Source: Megascapheus bottae (Eukaryota; Chordata; Mammalia; Rodentia; Geomyidae). Taken from it: a DNA stretch of 64,000 nucleotides. This document shows positions 32,928 through 45,385 of the stretch, piece after piece. Within the stretch, counting starts at the first letter, position 1; each line of letters starts with the position of its first letter. The position numbers and the translations under genes are program-made. The notes under the pieces were generated by a model. It was given only the letters and a program-made list of their open reading frames with translations. It was not told where the DNA came from and made no database searches. Location of the stretch: assembly GCA_024803745.1 (NCBI GenBank), contig JANJXV010000004.1:46742358-46806357 (forward strand). The letters are read 5' to 3'.

Positions 32928-34277
32928 AGGTAGATACAATGAAAACTTTACAAGAAGGAATAGGAGATAAACCAGGTCTCCTTGACACAGGTCGAAATTT
33001 CCTTATTAACAACCCAGAAACACAACAAACCAAATAAGTCTGGATAAGTGGGACTGCATTAAACTGCAGAGCTTCTGTATGGCAAAGGACATAGCAAGCA
33101 AACTAACCAGAAAGCCTATAGAGTGGGAGAAGATCTTCACCAACCATACAACAGACAAAGGCCTCATATCTAAAATATATCAACAGCTCAAAAAATTGAA
33201 TCACTCCAAAACTAATCTCCAAAGAAACAAACATCCCATTAAAAGATGGGTGAAAGACTTAAAGAGAGTCTTCTCTGAAGAAGAAACAAAAATGGCCTAT
33301 AGACACATGAAGAAATGCTCAACATCTCTGGTCATAAAAGAAATGCAAATCAAAACAACTCTAAGATTCCACCTCACTCCAGCTAGAATGGCCAGGATCA
33401 AGAAAAGTAATAACAACAGATGCTGGAGGGAATGTGGCCAGGAGGGATCACTACTACACTGTTGGTGGAAGTGTAAACTTGTTCAACCACTATGGAAAGC
33501 AGTATGGAGGTTCCTCAAAAGACTAAACATAGAACTCACTTAAGACCCAGCAATTCCACTAATTGGCATTGACCCAAACATCCAGAAAAAAAGGACATAC
33601 TAAATCCACTTGTACAAGGATGTCCATTGCAGAACTCTTTACCATAGCAAAGATATGGAATCAAACTAGATGTCCCTCAGTTGATGAGTGGATCAACAAG
33701 ATGTGATATTTATACGCAATGGAATTCTATGCTGCTGTCAGAAAGAACAACAACACCCCATTTGTAAGGAAATGGAAAGACTTGGAAAAAATCTTATTAA
33801 GTGAAGTAAGCCAGATGCAAAGGAACATCGGCTCAATCGTTTCCCTTATATGTCATAATCAGTAGAAACCTTGGGCTCTCCTAGCAGAGACTTACCATAG
33901 AGCAAAATCTAGATGCATAAGGCTATATAGTCTGATGCTAAATGTAAGGACCTCCAGGATATAGAAACAAAAGCCATATAATGAGTGATTGTTGTTTTTA
34001 ATGTACTATGTTATCTCTCATCTCTTTTGCTATCCCTTGGTTATCTCATATTGTTACAGTATTTCACCTTGTTATCTGTTATTTAATATATATGTTAATT
34101 TGGTTATTTGAAATAGGATAGGGAAGAGGGTAAAACAAGGTGAGGGGCAGGGGTGGGGAGAGGGAAATGGGGTCCAAGACATGAGAAAGGGTATCAATGT
34201 TTGTGAAGTAATGCACCTTTTATCTGGTGAATATAATGTAACCCTTCTATTAATTATAGTAAAAGTATATGAAAAAA
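32928..34277 (+). mobile_element. 5'-truncated L1, 1.35 kb, with perfect target duplication
   Basis: The plus strand carries a 154-codon open stretch at 33079-33543. It covers the ORF2p carboxy-terminal region: [59 protein letters not shown], then the Cys-rich [17 protein letters not shown] and LVQPLWK. A stop truncates it before the end. The 3'-UTR and A-rich end follow. A perfect 19-bp duplication, AAGAAATTGTCACCCCAAA, lies at 32909-32927 and 34278-34296, so this is one of the youngest insertions. It is not self-mobile because the endonuclease and reverse transcriptase regions are absent. Confidence 0.97.
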
Positions 34278-34296
34278 AAGAAATTGTCACCCCAAA

Positions 34297-34917
34297 TATG
34301 AAAGAGTTGAAGATAAAATGAAGAGCAATATTTCTTCTTCTGGTTATTTAAATTGTCTAAATCTTTAGGAAATCTTTGCTTTAGATTATATTAAATTTTG
34401 ATATCATTTTTCCTAGTAATCATATTGAACATGTCCCTTATGCACTGTGTTCTAAGAAGTCTTAAGTCTTTGGAGCAGCCTGAAAAAAATCAGATGATCT
34501 CCACAGATGAATGAACCACAAATCCCACTAAAATCTTCTTTCTTATGTTTTGAGGATCACAGAATGAAGAACAATATACAACTGAGGATGACACTTAATA
34601 GCAGGTTTGCAAAAGAGTAGAACTGTTAAAAGAAAATGGAAGAAAATAAAAGAAAATGGAGACCAGGGTTCTAGCACCCACTGAACACACAAAAGAAAAT
34701 AAGCTCTAGAACTAAGCTTGAACTTGCCTAATTTTCAAATCTAAGTGGTGTAACTTGGGTATTTCTTGTAAATGCTGGTGCTTCAGGAAACTGTGGAAAT
34801 TAATTTCAACTAACTTCTACATAATTGGACTTTCCAGTGTGACCGAACAAATAAGGTCACTATGTCATTTTAACCAGTTGAATTTTCTCTATGTCTCTTT
34901 CCACATTCACTCTGTCT
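34297..34917. other. Unassigned DNA
   Basis: No gene or recognised repeat. Bases 34627-34665 repeat AAAAGAAAATGGA-type units. Confidence 0.5.
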
Positions 34918-36290
34918 TTGTCACCCTGCACTAGAATTAACTCCAAATGCATCAAAGCGAGGTAAAAGCTGACACACTAGAAACTTTACAAGAGATACAC
35001 TAGGCTTCCTTGGCACAGGTCGAAACTTTCTTAATAGGGACCAAGAATCACAACAAATCAGAGAAAGGCTGGATAAGTGAGACTGTATTAAACTGCAGAG
35101 ATTTTGTATGGCAAAGGACATAGCTAGTAAATTAATTAGGAAGCCTACAGAGTGGGAGAACATCTTCACCAACCATACAACAGACAAAGGCCTCATATCT
35201 AAAATATATCAACAGCTCAAAAAATTGAATCACTCCAAAACTATTCTACAAAGTAACAACCATCCCATTAAAAGATGGGCCAAAGACGTCAAGAGAGTCT
35301 TCTCTGAAGAAGAAACAAAAATGGCCTATAGACACATGAAGAAATGCTCAACGTCTCTGGTCATAAAAGAAATATAAATCAAAACAATTCTAAGATTCCA
35401 CCTCACTCCAGTTAGAATGGCCAGGATCAGGAAAACGAATTAACAACAGATGCTGGAGGGGATGTGGCCAGGGGGGATCACTACTACACTGTTGGTGGGA
35501 GTGCAAACTTGTTCAACCACTATGGAAAGCAGTGTGGCAGTGCCTCAATAGGCTAAACATAGAGCATCCCTATGACCCAGCAATTCCACTACTTGGCATT
35601 TACCCAACCATCCAGAAACTAAGGCATACTAAATCCACCAGCACAACAATGTTCATTGCAGCATTATTCACCATAGCAAAAATATGGAACCAACCTAGAT
35701 GTCCATCAGTTGATGAATGGATCAACATGATGTGGTATTTGTACACAATGCTGCTGTCAGAAAGAATGACATCACCCCATTTGTTAGGAAATGGAAAGAC
35801 TTAGAAAAAATCATATTAAGTGAAGTAAGGCAGACTCAAAGGAACTTAGGCTCAGTGATTTCCCTCATTTGTCATAATCCGTAGAAACCTTGGGCTCTAC
35901 TAACAGAGATTTGCAATAGAGCAAAACCTTGATACATAAGGCCATATAGTATGAAGCTAATTGAAAGGACCTCTAAATATTGAAACATAAGCCATATAAT
36001 GAATGATTGTTGTCCTTAATGTACTATGTTATCTCTCATCTCTTTTGCTGTCCCTTGGTTATCTCATATTGTTACAGTATTTCACTTTGTTATCTGATAT
36101 ATTGGATATATTTGTATTTGATTATTTGAAATTGGATAGGAAGGGGGGAAAACCAAGATGGGGGGTGGTGGGAGGGTAATGGGGACCAAGACATGTGAAA
36201 GGGTATCAATGTATGTGAATTAATGTACCTTCTGTCTGGCAAATATCATGTAACCTTTTTATTAATTACAATAAAAAATATTAAAAAAGT
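34918..36290 (+). mobile_element. 5'-truncated L1, about 1.37 kb
   Basis: The ORF2 homology begins near 34918, where a frame reads SPCTRINSKCIK, equivalent to the T-Y-T-KINSRWIK segment of L1 ORF2p, then continues through EVKADTLET. Open pieces at 35108-35377 and 35532-35804 cover the VFSEEET region and the IPLLGIYP...TTMFIAALFTIAKIWNQPRC end. Small deletions (for example near 34956, and the loss of 'gaattctat' near 35749) break the frame. The 3'-UTR ends in an A-rich tail. No clear target duplication. Confidence 0.94.
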
Positions 36291-38164
36291 AAAAATAATT
36301 TTTTTTCAATTTAAACATATGGAAGTATTAAGAGATGAAATCCACTCTCTTTTGGAAAAATGGAATATCCACATATGGTTCTTTTCTTTTAAAATATTTG
36401 TTTGTGGTCCCAGTATTATTTCCATGAATCGTGTTGTCTTTTCAGATTCCCTAGTCACACATTGAAGCAGGGGCAGCATGGGATGATTCAGTGGTCAGAA
36501 GATAGGGTTGGTCCCTATCAGGATTCCATTGTTCTGCTTGAACGTTGTTTTTATTCCAATCTAGCTCTTCATTCAGACTGGTCTTCTCAATTCACTGGCT
36601 CAGACATGAACAACACTAACTGGCACGATAATTCACAATGAGCACTGGAACTCAGCCAGGCTCCCAACATAGAAGAGCTGTGGTGAGCACCACAGCACAA
36701 ACCTCCTCCATTGTAGATCTGTGAAGAATAAATAACAAATGTCAGATTCCTCAGCCTCTGCTATGTAGGGAACCAAAGGGAGGCACAGGACTCAAAAAAG
36801 AAAAGAATTAGAAAACAAAAACCCAATAGTTTCATACATACTCAGCTTCACATCACCTAGTACAGCAGTTTAGCTGGTGCTTTTAAAATTAACATCTAGG
36901 CACTGGACAAATGCAATAGATACTGGAAGTCATCTATTCAGTGTGAGAATCCTGCATATTCACTTGCTTTTCCACTCTCATTTGTACAGAAATTATGATC
37001 AGAAATGGCATTTTCAAATAATGACATGAGAGGCTATGAATTTGTGTCAGACAAATGTTATAGAGTCCTGACCTAACAGTTAACAAAAATAATGTTATTG
37101 AAAACTTAATACCTTATTGGAATGATCTCACTTGATATCATCTACAATGACTGTGTTTAAATAATTTTTAAAGTTATCAAACAAGGTTTTTGCCTAAGTT
37201 TCAAAACATTTGAATTAGTTTTAAAATAGTACAACAGGGTTCAGAAGCATAAACACTAGCATATATTGAAAAAAATTGAAGAATATCAAGATTATAGTCT
37301 ACACATACCTTTACATTTTTATCTAGATACATTTAAATGCTACTTGTGAACTTTGTATTACATGTGCATTTTCTTCAGTCATTTCGATTGGCTGTTCCAC
37401 ATCTTCAAATCTTCATGTAATTAAGGCACTAGTTTCGTTGTCATCTTGTCACAACTCATAGGAAAAACTGTGAAAACTCAAGAGCGTATGCAGGAGTAAG
37501 TCAACAGCAGACAGCTATATGCAATTTTGCTTTGCATTTTCAAGCACCTGTGAATAGTCAGATCTTCCTTTCCCAGTAACTACTTCCCTTGTCTTACTCC
37601 TCAAAAATCATGCACATTTTCCTTAAAAGTTCTAGAAGACCTAAAAGTTCCAAAAGGATATGTTGGGAACCTAGGTGTTTGCAAATCCGGTAATAAGTCA
37701 ATTCAATTCCTTCTTTGTAGAATTCACTAAAATTAAGACAATATCATCTTACAAGTTTTTGTGGAAGTCAAAATAATGTTATTATGAAATTAATTTTTAG
37801 CTCATTCAAATGAATTTAAAAATAGTCTATATCATGGCAACTATTCATGGACAATTGTTCTATTTTATTCCATAATATTTTTGGTGAAATAGATTCTGTC
37901 ACCTAAAGAGCCATAAGACAAATTTCAAAAATAAATGATAAAACTATCTATATTATTTGATGGTTCTGGACAGAACCATCTGTTGACTAGAAAATGTGTT
38001 TCTTGGTCCATATCAAAATATGGGAAATGTGATAAACTTCTAGAGTTTAAATGGTTAATAATTCATAATTAATTAAGTCAGAAGGCCTTTAACGAGAACC
38101 CAGAAAGCTTGAATTTATTTGGTTTCATAACATAGAGCACAGATCTGTTAAGAAGATCAGAGTG
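36291..38164. other. Unassigned DNA
   Basis: No gene or recognised repeat family in almost 1.9 kb. A perfect 9-base-arm inverted repeat lies at 37959-37980 (GATGGTTCT, four-base loop, AGAACCATC). Confidence 0.5.
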
Positions 38165-38365
38165 AAGCCAAGCACTTGTACTAAACAGCTATATTCCTGG
38201 CTACCCAGAAAGATTAGAGCTGGAGAACTGTGCTCAGACCAGTCCCCTCGATTCCATCACCAAAATAAATAGTATTGCAAAAAAGCAATTCTGTCTCAAA
38301 CGGTAGAGGGCCAGTTGAGCAAGCCTGTGATCCTGAGTTCCAACCTTACTAAAAGAATAATTTTT
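38165..38365 (+). mobile_element. Old B1/ID composite SINE
   Basis: GCACTTGTACTAAACAGCTA and CTGGCTACCCAGAAAGATTA resemble a decayed B1-like unit. CAAACGGTAGAGGGCCAGTT and GATCCTGAGTTCCAACCTT resemble the ID-like right unit. An A-rich end follows. Confidence 0.55.
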
Positions 38366-39494
38366 AAAAAAACACAGTGAACATTCACCCCAATTAGAAG
38401 CTTAGTAATGTCAATTTACAAAATTGGACATAATGGCCAGAACTACTCTGGTTTAAATAGATCTGAGCACTAACCACAAGTTAGCCATGTCTGTAGGTAA
38501 TTGGTTATTGGTCCTGACAATATATGTAATAATAAACCTTCAAAATATAATATTTCACACTTTTGAACTATTTGTTTTAATCAGTTAGCAAAGGTGCAGA
38601 AAGAAAGCAATGAAAAACAGAAGTGGTAGGCAATGTTGAAACAATGAAAATCTGTTTTGAAGAAAGGACATCATCATTTTGAGTACCTGTGGTGCTATTG
38701 CATTTACAGGGCAAGAGAGATTAAATAATTGTCTCCAGTATCAAATTTAAAATGTGACACACAAGTTTTGTTATAATTAGTAATTTCTTAAATCATTATC
38801 CTTAAACAAAATACCTTGGAAACACTGTGAAAGTTAAGAACTAGGAGACGATGAAGTTCTTCAGACAATTTATATGAAATTCTCAGTTAAGATGCGTTGG
38901 TGAAGTTCTTAGGAGAAACGGGACATCTGATGACCTTTAAGTCAATTCTAGAAATTTTAACTTTGTAATAGCTAATCCAAGGACAAAATTTTAACTATTC
39001 TAATCAAACATTTAGATGATAATGGGTCTAGGAGCTCTTGAAACTGAGAAAAAATACACTACACTACTACACTATGCTATATAGTATACTTCAAAGAGAA
39101 TTGCTGAGAGGCATTTGATTCTGTTTCAGTGTAATTGTTCATTTCTTTTCCTGCTGCTTTCTATTTCTGATTTCCATTCTATATCATTATACCCTAATTC
39201 TAGATTATAATTACATAAATTATATTTATACATTATATAATGTAAATTATATGTAACGTTTAAACATATATATTTACATATTAATTTGTAATATATTTAT
39301 GATAGATATAAATTACATGTATTTGTAAGCTATACATATGAACTATATTTACATTAAATTTATAGTTATTATATGTGATTAAAAATTGAATTTGTGCAAT
39401 TGCAGTTTGGAATCATTCTAGCAATGACAATAATCATCAGGAACCATATTTTCTTCCTTTGCATTTTGTATTTCTCCCTTAGAAACAATTTCCA
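38366..39494. other. Unassigned AT-rich DNA
   Basis: No gene. Bases 39190-39380 are extremely AT-rich with TATA/ATTT runs. A weak MIR-like echo near 38700-38750 is too short to call. Confidence 0.5.
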
Positions 39495-39735
39495 GTCCTG
39501 GTACTGGTGGTTCATTCCTATGATCCTAGCTGCTCAAGATGCTAAGATCTGAGGATTGTGGTTGGAAATCAACCTAGCAGAAAAGCAAGTGGGACTTTGA
39601 TTTTCAGTTAACCAGTAGAAAACTGAAATGGAGGTGTGGACCAAAGTGGTAGAGCACTGGCCCTGAGTGATAAAGCTGAGGGACAGTGCCTAGGCCCTAA
39701 GTACATGCCCCATGATCAACTTAACTAAAACTTTA
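39495..39735 (+). mobile_element. B1-dID-like SINE
   Basis: GGTACTGGTGGTTCATTCCT, GATCCTAGCTGCTCAAGATG and GATCTGAGGATTGTGGTTGG (7SL-like left half), then GTTAACCAGTAGAAAACTGA and AAGTGGTAGAGCACTGG (right half) are in consensus order. Confidence 0.88.
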
Positions 39736-40394
39736 AAATCTAATAATAATTTCCTGGTGAAGACAAATTTTTCCTAGCTTTTGTTATGTGCCTCCCTTAG
39801 AGGCTGAAAACAATAACATGTAACATACCATATTTTTTTGTGTCACATAGCTCTGTAGAGATAGGGCAAAGTTGTGTGGCTTTCAATGGTAAGTGTAGCT
39901 GAGACCAGCAAGCATATGACTGAAATTCTTAAGTTAGTGTTTGGGAGTGATTATCTTGAATTCAATAATATATTCTGTATACACACATACATAAGATTAA
40001 AATGGAGTTTAAAGTTGAAAAACACCACATATAAGCAATTACCATAATGTAAACTACTGGCACTTTCATCCATCTGTTTTTTTCTTCTTCTATCAAATGT
40101 GGATCTCTTAAAGAAACCTAAACTTTTATTAAAACTCTATTTTTTCCTTGGTGAACTTGTTCCATTTTTCAAAGAAGTTATACTTCCTCAGCAATCTTAT
40201 GTGTTACTGGCATGGACTCATCCAGACTTTAAAATGACCTGAAGATTTGGAATGCACACATTGGAAGCTAAGAGAAAGTTTAAAATATGCCCTTCAATTA
40301 ATCTTTTTCTTACTATTAACATTCAATATTGTACTCAAGTAGTGTTCTACTGTGATTTTTGCTTATAAAAAAGTCCATATTACTGGTAGTAGTA
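39736..40394. other. Unassigned DNA
   Basis: No gene or recognised repeat family. Confidence 0.5.
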
Positions 40395-40583
40395 GTCCTA
40401 TAGTGCTGCTCCTGGAGCTTGAATAAAAGCCTAGGACGAGCTTTTTTACATCAGGAAAGTGCTTTTTTGGTGGTTAATAATAGATAAGAGCCTCATGTAT
40501 TTTCCTGCCAGAGTTGATTTTGAACCTTGAGTCTCAAATTCCTGAGTAGCTAGGATTATGATGCAAGCCTCCAGTACCAGGCC
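40395..40583 (-). mobile_element. Degraded B1-dID-like SINE
   Basis: In reverse: shortened right half (GAGCTTGAATAAAAGCCTAG), GGTTAATAATAGATAAGAGC linker, and left half ending TCCTGAGTAGCTAGGATTAT. It carries several deletions. Confidence 0.75.
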
Positions 40584-41629
40584 CATATATTTTGAGTCTC
40601 TTTTTAACCTGGATTTCTGAATTCCTCATGTCTGTGTTTTTTAGCTATTAGATATTTTCATTACTGTTTTCCTCTAAATACAGATGGCCATTTCTATTCC
40701 AAGCAATTGTTATTTATTATTTTGTTTGAACAAGAAGTATTATACTATTTGCTCTCCTACTTTTGTTGAAAATGTTGGTGAAATATTCCTACATATGAAA
40801 AAGAAAATCTTTAAGGCTACTACTGAACCATATTATTGCCTTCCTACAATTTCCACTTCAAAGGATTTCCTATCTAATGTGAATATAAAATCAACTCTCA
40901 CCTTTCCCCAAAACTATTTTCGGTAGTCTACTTAAAAAAAAACATATTGTGTTGAGTAGTTAGCTTGTATTTAGATAACTCTCAAGCAGTAAGAGATATA
41001 TTGTGTTTCTTTTACTTGAATGCATGCGAACTGATTATTGACACTGTCAGGCTGTATAATAATGTAATATAGTCATAACATTAAGGCTTCTTATCATTAG
41101 AGGAGTCACTATATTTGCTTCCTGTAAGGGGATTTAATTATTGGTGCTTATTTCATATTTTGATTAATTTTAGTTTTTAATTTCCACTACCTGTCATTCC
41201 CTGTTTTGTCATGATCTTTCAGTTGGCTGCCATTTTAATTATTCCAGGGACTCATTTTCTCATTTATGATTGCTCTAGTTCGGTTAGCCATTTTCGAAAG
41301 GACAAAATCAGCTTTCAGGGGGAAAGTGTGGGGAGCAGATTGCCTTCACACATTGATAGTTTTAAAGGTTTATAAACAAATTAAAATATGATTTCCATTA
41401 ATGTATTTAATAAATTTTGCTAATATTTAACTAGTGTATTCCTTGAAATGTGCATTAGCAGATTATTAAGTAAATATATGGCATACGTTAGTAAGTACTA
41501 ATGACACCTACAACTAATTTCATTTCACACAAAGCACTTCAGGTGAGAATATTTCCTAAAATCACCAGCATTATTTTCAAATATTAAAAAAATCTTGGAG
41601 AAAGAATAATATTGAACTTTTTTTTAGTC
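40584..41629. other. Unassigned DNA
   Basis: The 80-codon frame at 40684-40926 has no recognisable domain. Nothing else is seen. Confidence 0.5.
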
Positions 41630-41900
41630 AGTGGTACCAGTGGCTATACAGGAGGCTGAAAATAGAAGATAGCAGTTTGAAGCCAGCTCTCACTGGAAAG
41701 TTTGTGAGACTCTTATCTCCAATTAACTACCAAGAAGCCAGACGTAGAACTGTGGCTCAAGTAATAACCTTAAGCAAAGCAAAAAGCTCAGGGACAGTGT
41801 ATAAACCCAAGACACTAGCACCCATGACCACATACGCTCCCTTGCACATGTGCACACATACACCCACACATACACATGAAACATATAAGAAAATTAATAA
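41630..41900 (+). mobile_element. B1-dID-like SINE with AC-rich tail
   Basis: TACAGGAGGCTGAAAATAGA (left half, start shortened), GAGACTCTTATCTCCAATTA (linker) and GTGGCTCAAGTAATAACC (right half). The tail from about 41838 is CACATACACC-type low complexity. Confidence 0.82.
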
Positions 41901-42251
41901 AAGAAAATGGATAATACTTCTAAAAACGTAGGTAACTATAAGTGGAATTGGAACATAGTAGACACAAATATGGTTTTATCATTAAGAAACTGGATTTGAA
42001 TGTCATTATCACTAATACCTAGCTGACTTGGATGTGACTTTATATAGTTCCAAAAAATAGGTATATTTAACTTAAGCAAGGGTGAGAGTCTTTTAAGTGA
42101 GCAACACAAATATACTGAGCAGTTTAAATGTATAGTCTGGTTTCTATTATTCTACATAAACCAACTTCAAGTAATATGTAGGAATTCTATCAAGGGGGCA
42201 CTCCTTTTGAAGGAGTAACCTAATCCTTAGAGGTTATACTCCCTCCGTCTC
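41901..42251. other. Unassigned DNA
   Basis: Nothing recognised. Confidence 0.5.
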
Positions 42252-42262
42252 TGTCTTTGCCT

Positions 42263-42329
<67 letters not shown>

Positions 42330-42335
42330 CTCTCT
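42252..42335. repeat. (TC)n microsatellite
   Basis: About 27 uninterrupted TC units flanked by imperfect ones. Confidence 0.95.
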
Positions 42336-42399
42336 CATGATTTAAGTCTGAAAAAGCATGAACATTTGACAAATTCCATCTCATTTTAGTCTTCTAAAA

Positions 42400-42416
42400 A
42401 AGAAAGAAAGGGAGAG

Positions 42417-42455
<39 letters not shown>

Positions 42456-42497
42456 ACGAAAGAAAGAAAGAACGAAAGAAAGAGGAAGGAAGGAGGA
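42400..42497. repeat. (GAAA)n microsatellite
   Basis: About 20 GAAA units with GAAC variants, ending in GGAAGGAGGAAAG just before a SINE head. Confidence 0.95.
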
Positions 42498-42504
42498 AAG
42501 CAAG

Positions 42505-42745
42505 CTCAGCATTGGTAGCTCTTGCCTGTAATCCTAGCTACTCAGGAGGCTGAGATCTGAGTATCGTGGTTCAAAGCCAGTGTGGTCATGAATGTCCACA
42601 AGATTCTTATCACCAATTAACCACTAAAAAAACCAGTGGAAGTGGTGTTGTAGCTCAAATAGTAGAGTATTATCCTTCAGTACAAAGAGACTCAAAGACA
42701 ATACCCAGGCCCTGAGTTCAAGCCCAACAACCAACTAAAATAAAC
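42505..42745 (+). mobile_element. B1-dID-like SINE
   Basis: TTGCCTGTAATCCTAGCTAC, AGGAGGCTGAGATCTGAGTA and GTGGTTCAAAGCCAGTGTGG give the left half. CACCAATTAACCACTAAA is the linker. The right half ends GAGTTCAAGCCC with an AC/A-rich tail. Confidence 0.92.
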
Positions 42746-43232
42746 AAACAAAAACAAGTAAGGACAAAAGATTTATATTTGGTGTATTTTCCAGCACATC
42801 CCAAATTAATACAACTTTGATTTTGGCTCAAGATCAGTGACAGATAAGCTTTGTACTTGTGCTTTAATATGTTCGAGGAATGGAAGAATTCTCCCACTGA
42901 GCTTTGTCCTTTTTGCACTCCCTCTGTAGCATTTGCTCTATTATTCACACACCTCTGCTTCTGAAGACAGAGGACAAAATGGCTTAATGACTTAGACTCA
43001 GGACTCTACATCAGCTCCTCTGTTTCTCTTTGCATGACTGACACAGTAGAGCTGAAGAATCTTCTTGGAAGCTACTCGTGCTTGTAGATGGTGAGTAGTA
43101 ATTTAGGTCTGACACTAGGGCTGCTATCCACATAAAATCATTATGAACCCAAATTAATATAGCCTTAACTCACCTTCCTTTCAGCCAGAGCTTGAAAGTA
43201 CTACAGTCATGCCAGTACGACCTAATCTAAAG
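42746..43232. other. Unassigned DNA
   Basis: No gene or recognised repeat. Confidence 0.5.
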
Positions 43233-43248
43233 AAAAAGGTGATGGAGA

Positions 43249-43438
43249 GGGCTGGGAGTTTGGCCTAGTGGTAGAGTGCTTGCCTAACATGCACGAAGAC
43301 CCGGGTTCAATTCCTTGGTACCACATACTTAGAAAAAGCCAGAAATGGTGCTGAAGCTCAAGTGGTAGAGCTCTAGCCTTGAGAAAAATCCAAGGACAGT
43401 GCTCAGGCCCTGAGCTTAAGCCCAGGACTGGCAAAAAA
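43249..43438 (+). mobile_element. IDL-Geo-like SINE, well preserved
   Basis: The whole left half (GGGCTGGGAGTTTGGCCTAG...GACCCGGGTTCAATTCC), linker and right half, with an A-run. An exact 16-bp duplication, AAAAAGGTGATGGAGA, lies at 43233-43248 and 43439-43454. Confidence 0.96.
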
Positions 43439-43732
43439 AAAAAGGTGATGGAGATTAATTCAGTGGGAAGAGACAACATAGATACAGGTGGTAGATGAAC
43501 CCAAGTAAATGAAAGAACCCTCCTTTTCTCACCCTTCTCCATTCCCTTGCAAACAATGTATAAAATACAAAGAGCAATGAACATGCAGGAACCTCAAAAA
43601 TGACATTTTTTAAATGCAGGAGCAAAGAGGATTGTACTAGTTATGGAAAAGAATCGAGAACAAGTATACTATAGAATTTCTAGGAATCTAGTGTTTCACA
43701 AGAAAGAGGGTTAAAAAGGGTCACATATTTTT

Positions 43733-43938
43733 GTTATTGTTGGTTGTGGGACTTGAACTCAGGGCTTGGGTGCTGTCTCTGACCAATATTTGCTCAAGGC
43801 TAGCTGTCTACCACTTGGAGTCACAGCTCCACTTCTGGATTTTAAGTGGTTAAGATAAAAGTCTCACAGGGACTTTACCAGGCTGGCTTTGAACTGTGAT
43901 CCTCACATTTCAGCCTCTTGAATAGCTATCTCCCAGCC
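43733..43938 (-). mobile_element. B1-dID-like SINE
   Basis: Reverse right half (GGGACTTGAACTCAGGGCTT), linker with AGTGGTTAAGATAAAAGTCT, and left half to GAATAGCTATCTCCCAGCC. Confidence 0.85.
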
Positions 43939-44729
43939 AAAAAAATGTCATACATTTACCAAAGGCTAAGGCTGAAAGCTAGGTAACACTGGCTAGCTTT
44001 CTCTAAGTGAGGAAGCAGAGTCACTGTAAGCATACAGACAAGAAAGTTAGCTGACTAGGAGCTAGACTTTTTGCTAGAGAGAAACACTAACGTGATAAAA
44101 TTTCTTCTCAGTGTGGGAAACATTGAGCAGATTTTCATAGTGCAGGGATAGTTAGAAGAAAGGACAGCTTTGAAATTCAAGAGTAAACAGAGACATACCC
44201 CAAGGAAGCTTTCTCTGTACTCATTCCATGCAACTCACTTTTCCTTTCCATTGCAGAAGGCATTGAGTGTTCCTTCTATGGGGTAGGTATAACTTGCTTC
44301 ATAAATATGAATATAATATGTAATATGTACATTCTATTTATTTGTATTTTCTACAGGAGAACTCAGGGCCTCATTTATTTTACTCTCGAGCACCTTCAGC
44401 AGAGAGTAGTATTCTTTGAAAGAATGTTCAAGCAAAGGAAGAGATAAAAAGACAGATGGATAACAGAGGCAGGGAAGGTGATCATGATGTTTTGAAATGA
44501 GAAGGGACTGATGAAGATGGCTTTAAATATCAAACTTTTCAAACAGGGCTCAGAATACATTGCTTACTATGCTTGCAGGCTCAGATGGATTCTATCTACA
44601 GGATGTTTGATTTTTAACCTTTTCTGCATTCCTTCCTGATGGTCTTTATTTGCCCTCTGCATTTCAGAGCATTCAAAAAGAGTTCATAGTAACTGGGACT
44701 GCTGAATAAGAACATCAAGTAACACTATA
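43939..44729. other. Unassigned DNA
   Basis: No gene or recognised repeat family. Confidence 0.5.
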
Positions 44730-45190
44730 TTTTTTAAACTTACAGTAGTTGTATGAAGGGTTTTCAATTCAATTATGTCAGATCATGACAGCGAAGCATA
44801 CTGAGTAAAGTCATCCTTTCCCTCCTTCTCCCACATGATGAACAGAGGACCAGAGATAGAAAAATAATATGAAAGACAACAAGGGAGGTAGGAAAAGAAT
44901 AATGCAGGAATGTAAGATTATTATAGTAATGAAGAAAAGGTATCGTGTATGGATAACTGACCTAAGGTGATAGACAGGTAGAATATTTGTGTAGAAAGTT
45001 TAGATGAACTTAGATAAAACTTATGAAAATAAGAAGAGTAATAAGAAGAATATATAGAGAAATGAGGGCGGTAGATATAGGAGGTTTCAAGGATACAAAT
45101 TTTAAAAAGAAAAAAAGAAACAAAACAACAACAAAATAAGCAAAAACAGAACACACACAAAAACAAAAACAACAACATCAACAAAAAACA
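44730..45190 (-). mobile_element. Possible older L1 3' region
   Basis: The order TTTTTTAAACTTACAGTAGT, GTCAGATCATGACAG, and CTTTCCCTCCTTCTCCCACA recalls the reverse L1 tails at 19.9 and 25.4 kb. From 45095 the sequence is A-rich (AACAA units). Similarity is weak. Confidence 0.35.
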
Positions 45191-45193
45191 ATA

Positions 45194-45385
45194 GGGGCTG
45201 GGAGTTTGGCCTAGTGGCAGAGTGCTTGCTAGCATGCACAAAGACCCGGGTTTGATTCCTCGGTACCCCACATACATAGCAAAAAGCCGGAAGTGGTGCT
45301 GAGGCTCAAGTGGTAGAGTGCTAGCCTTGAGAAAGTCCAAGGACAGTGCTCAAGCCCTGAGCTCAAGCCCAGGACTGGCAAAACA
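45194..45385 (+). mobile_element. IDL-Geo-like SINE
   Basis: GGGCTGGGAGTTTGGCCTAG, GACCCGGGTTTGATTCCTCG, linker CCACATACATAG, right half GTGGTGCTGAGGCTCAAG, and an ACAAACAAAC tail. It is well preserved. It sits between two A-rich stretches, so the duplication cannot be resolved. Confidence 0.94.

Noticed and set aside
36735..36785. Possible B1 fragment (CTCAGCCTCTGCTATGTAGG)
   Set aside because: The resemblance is limited to about 20 bases and no flanking SINE parts are seen.
38690..38750. Possible MIR relic
   Set aside because: Only a short run resembles MIR; too little to separate from chance.
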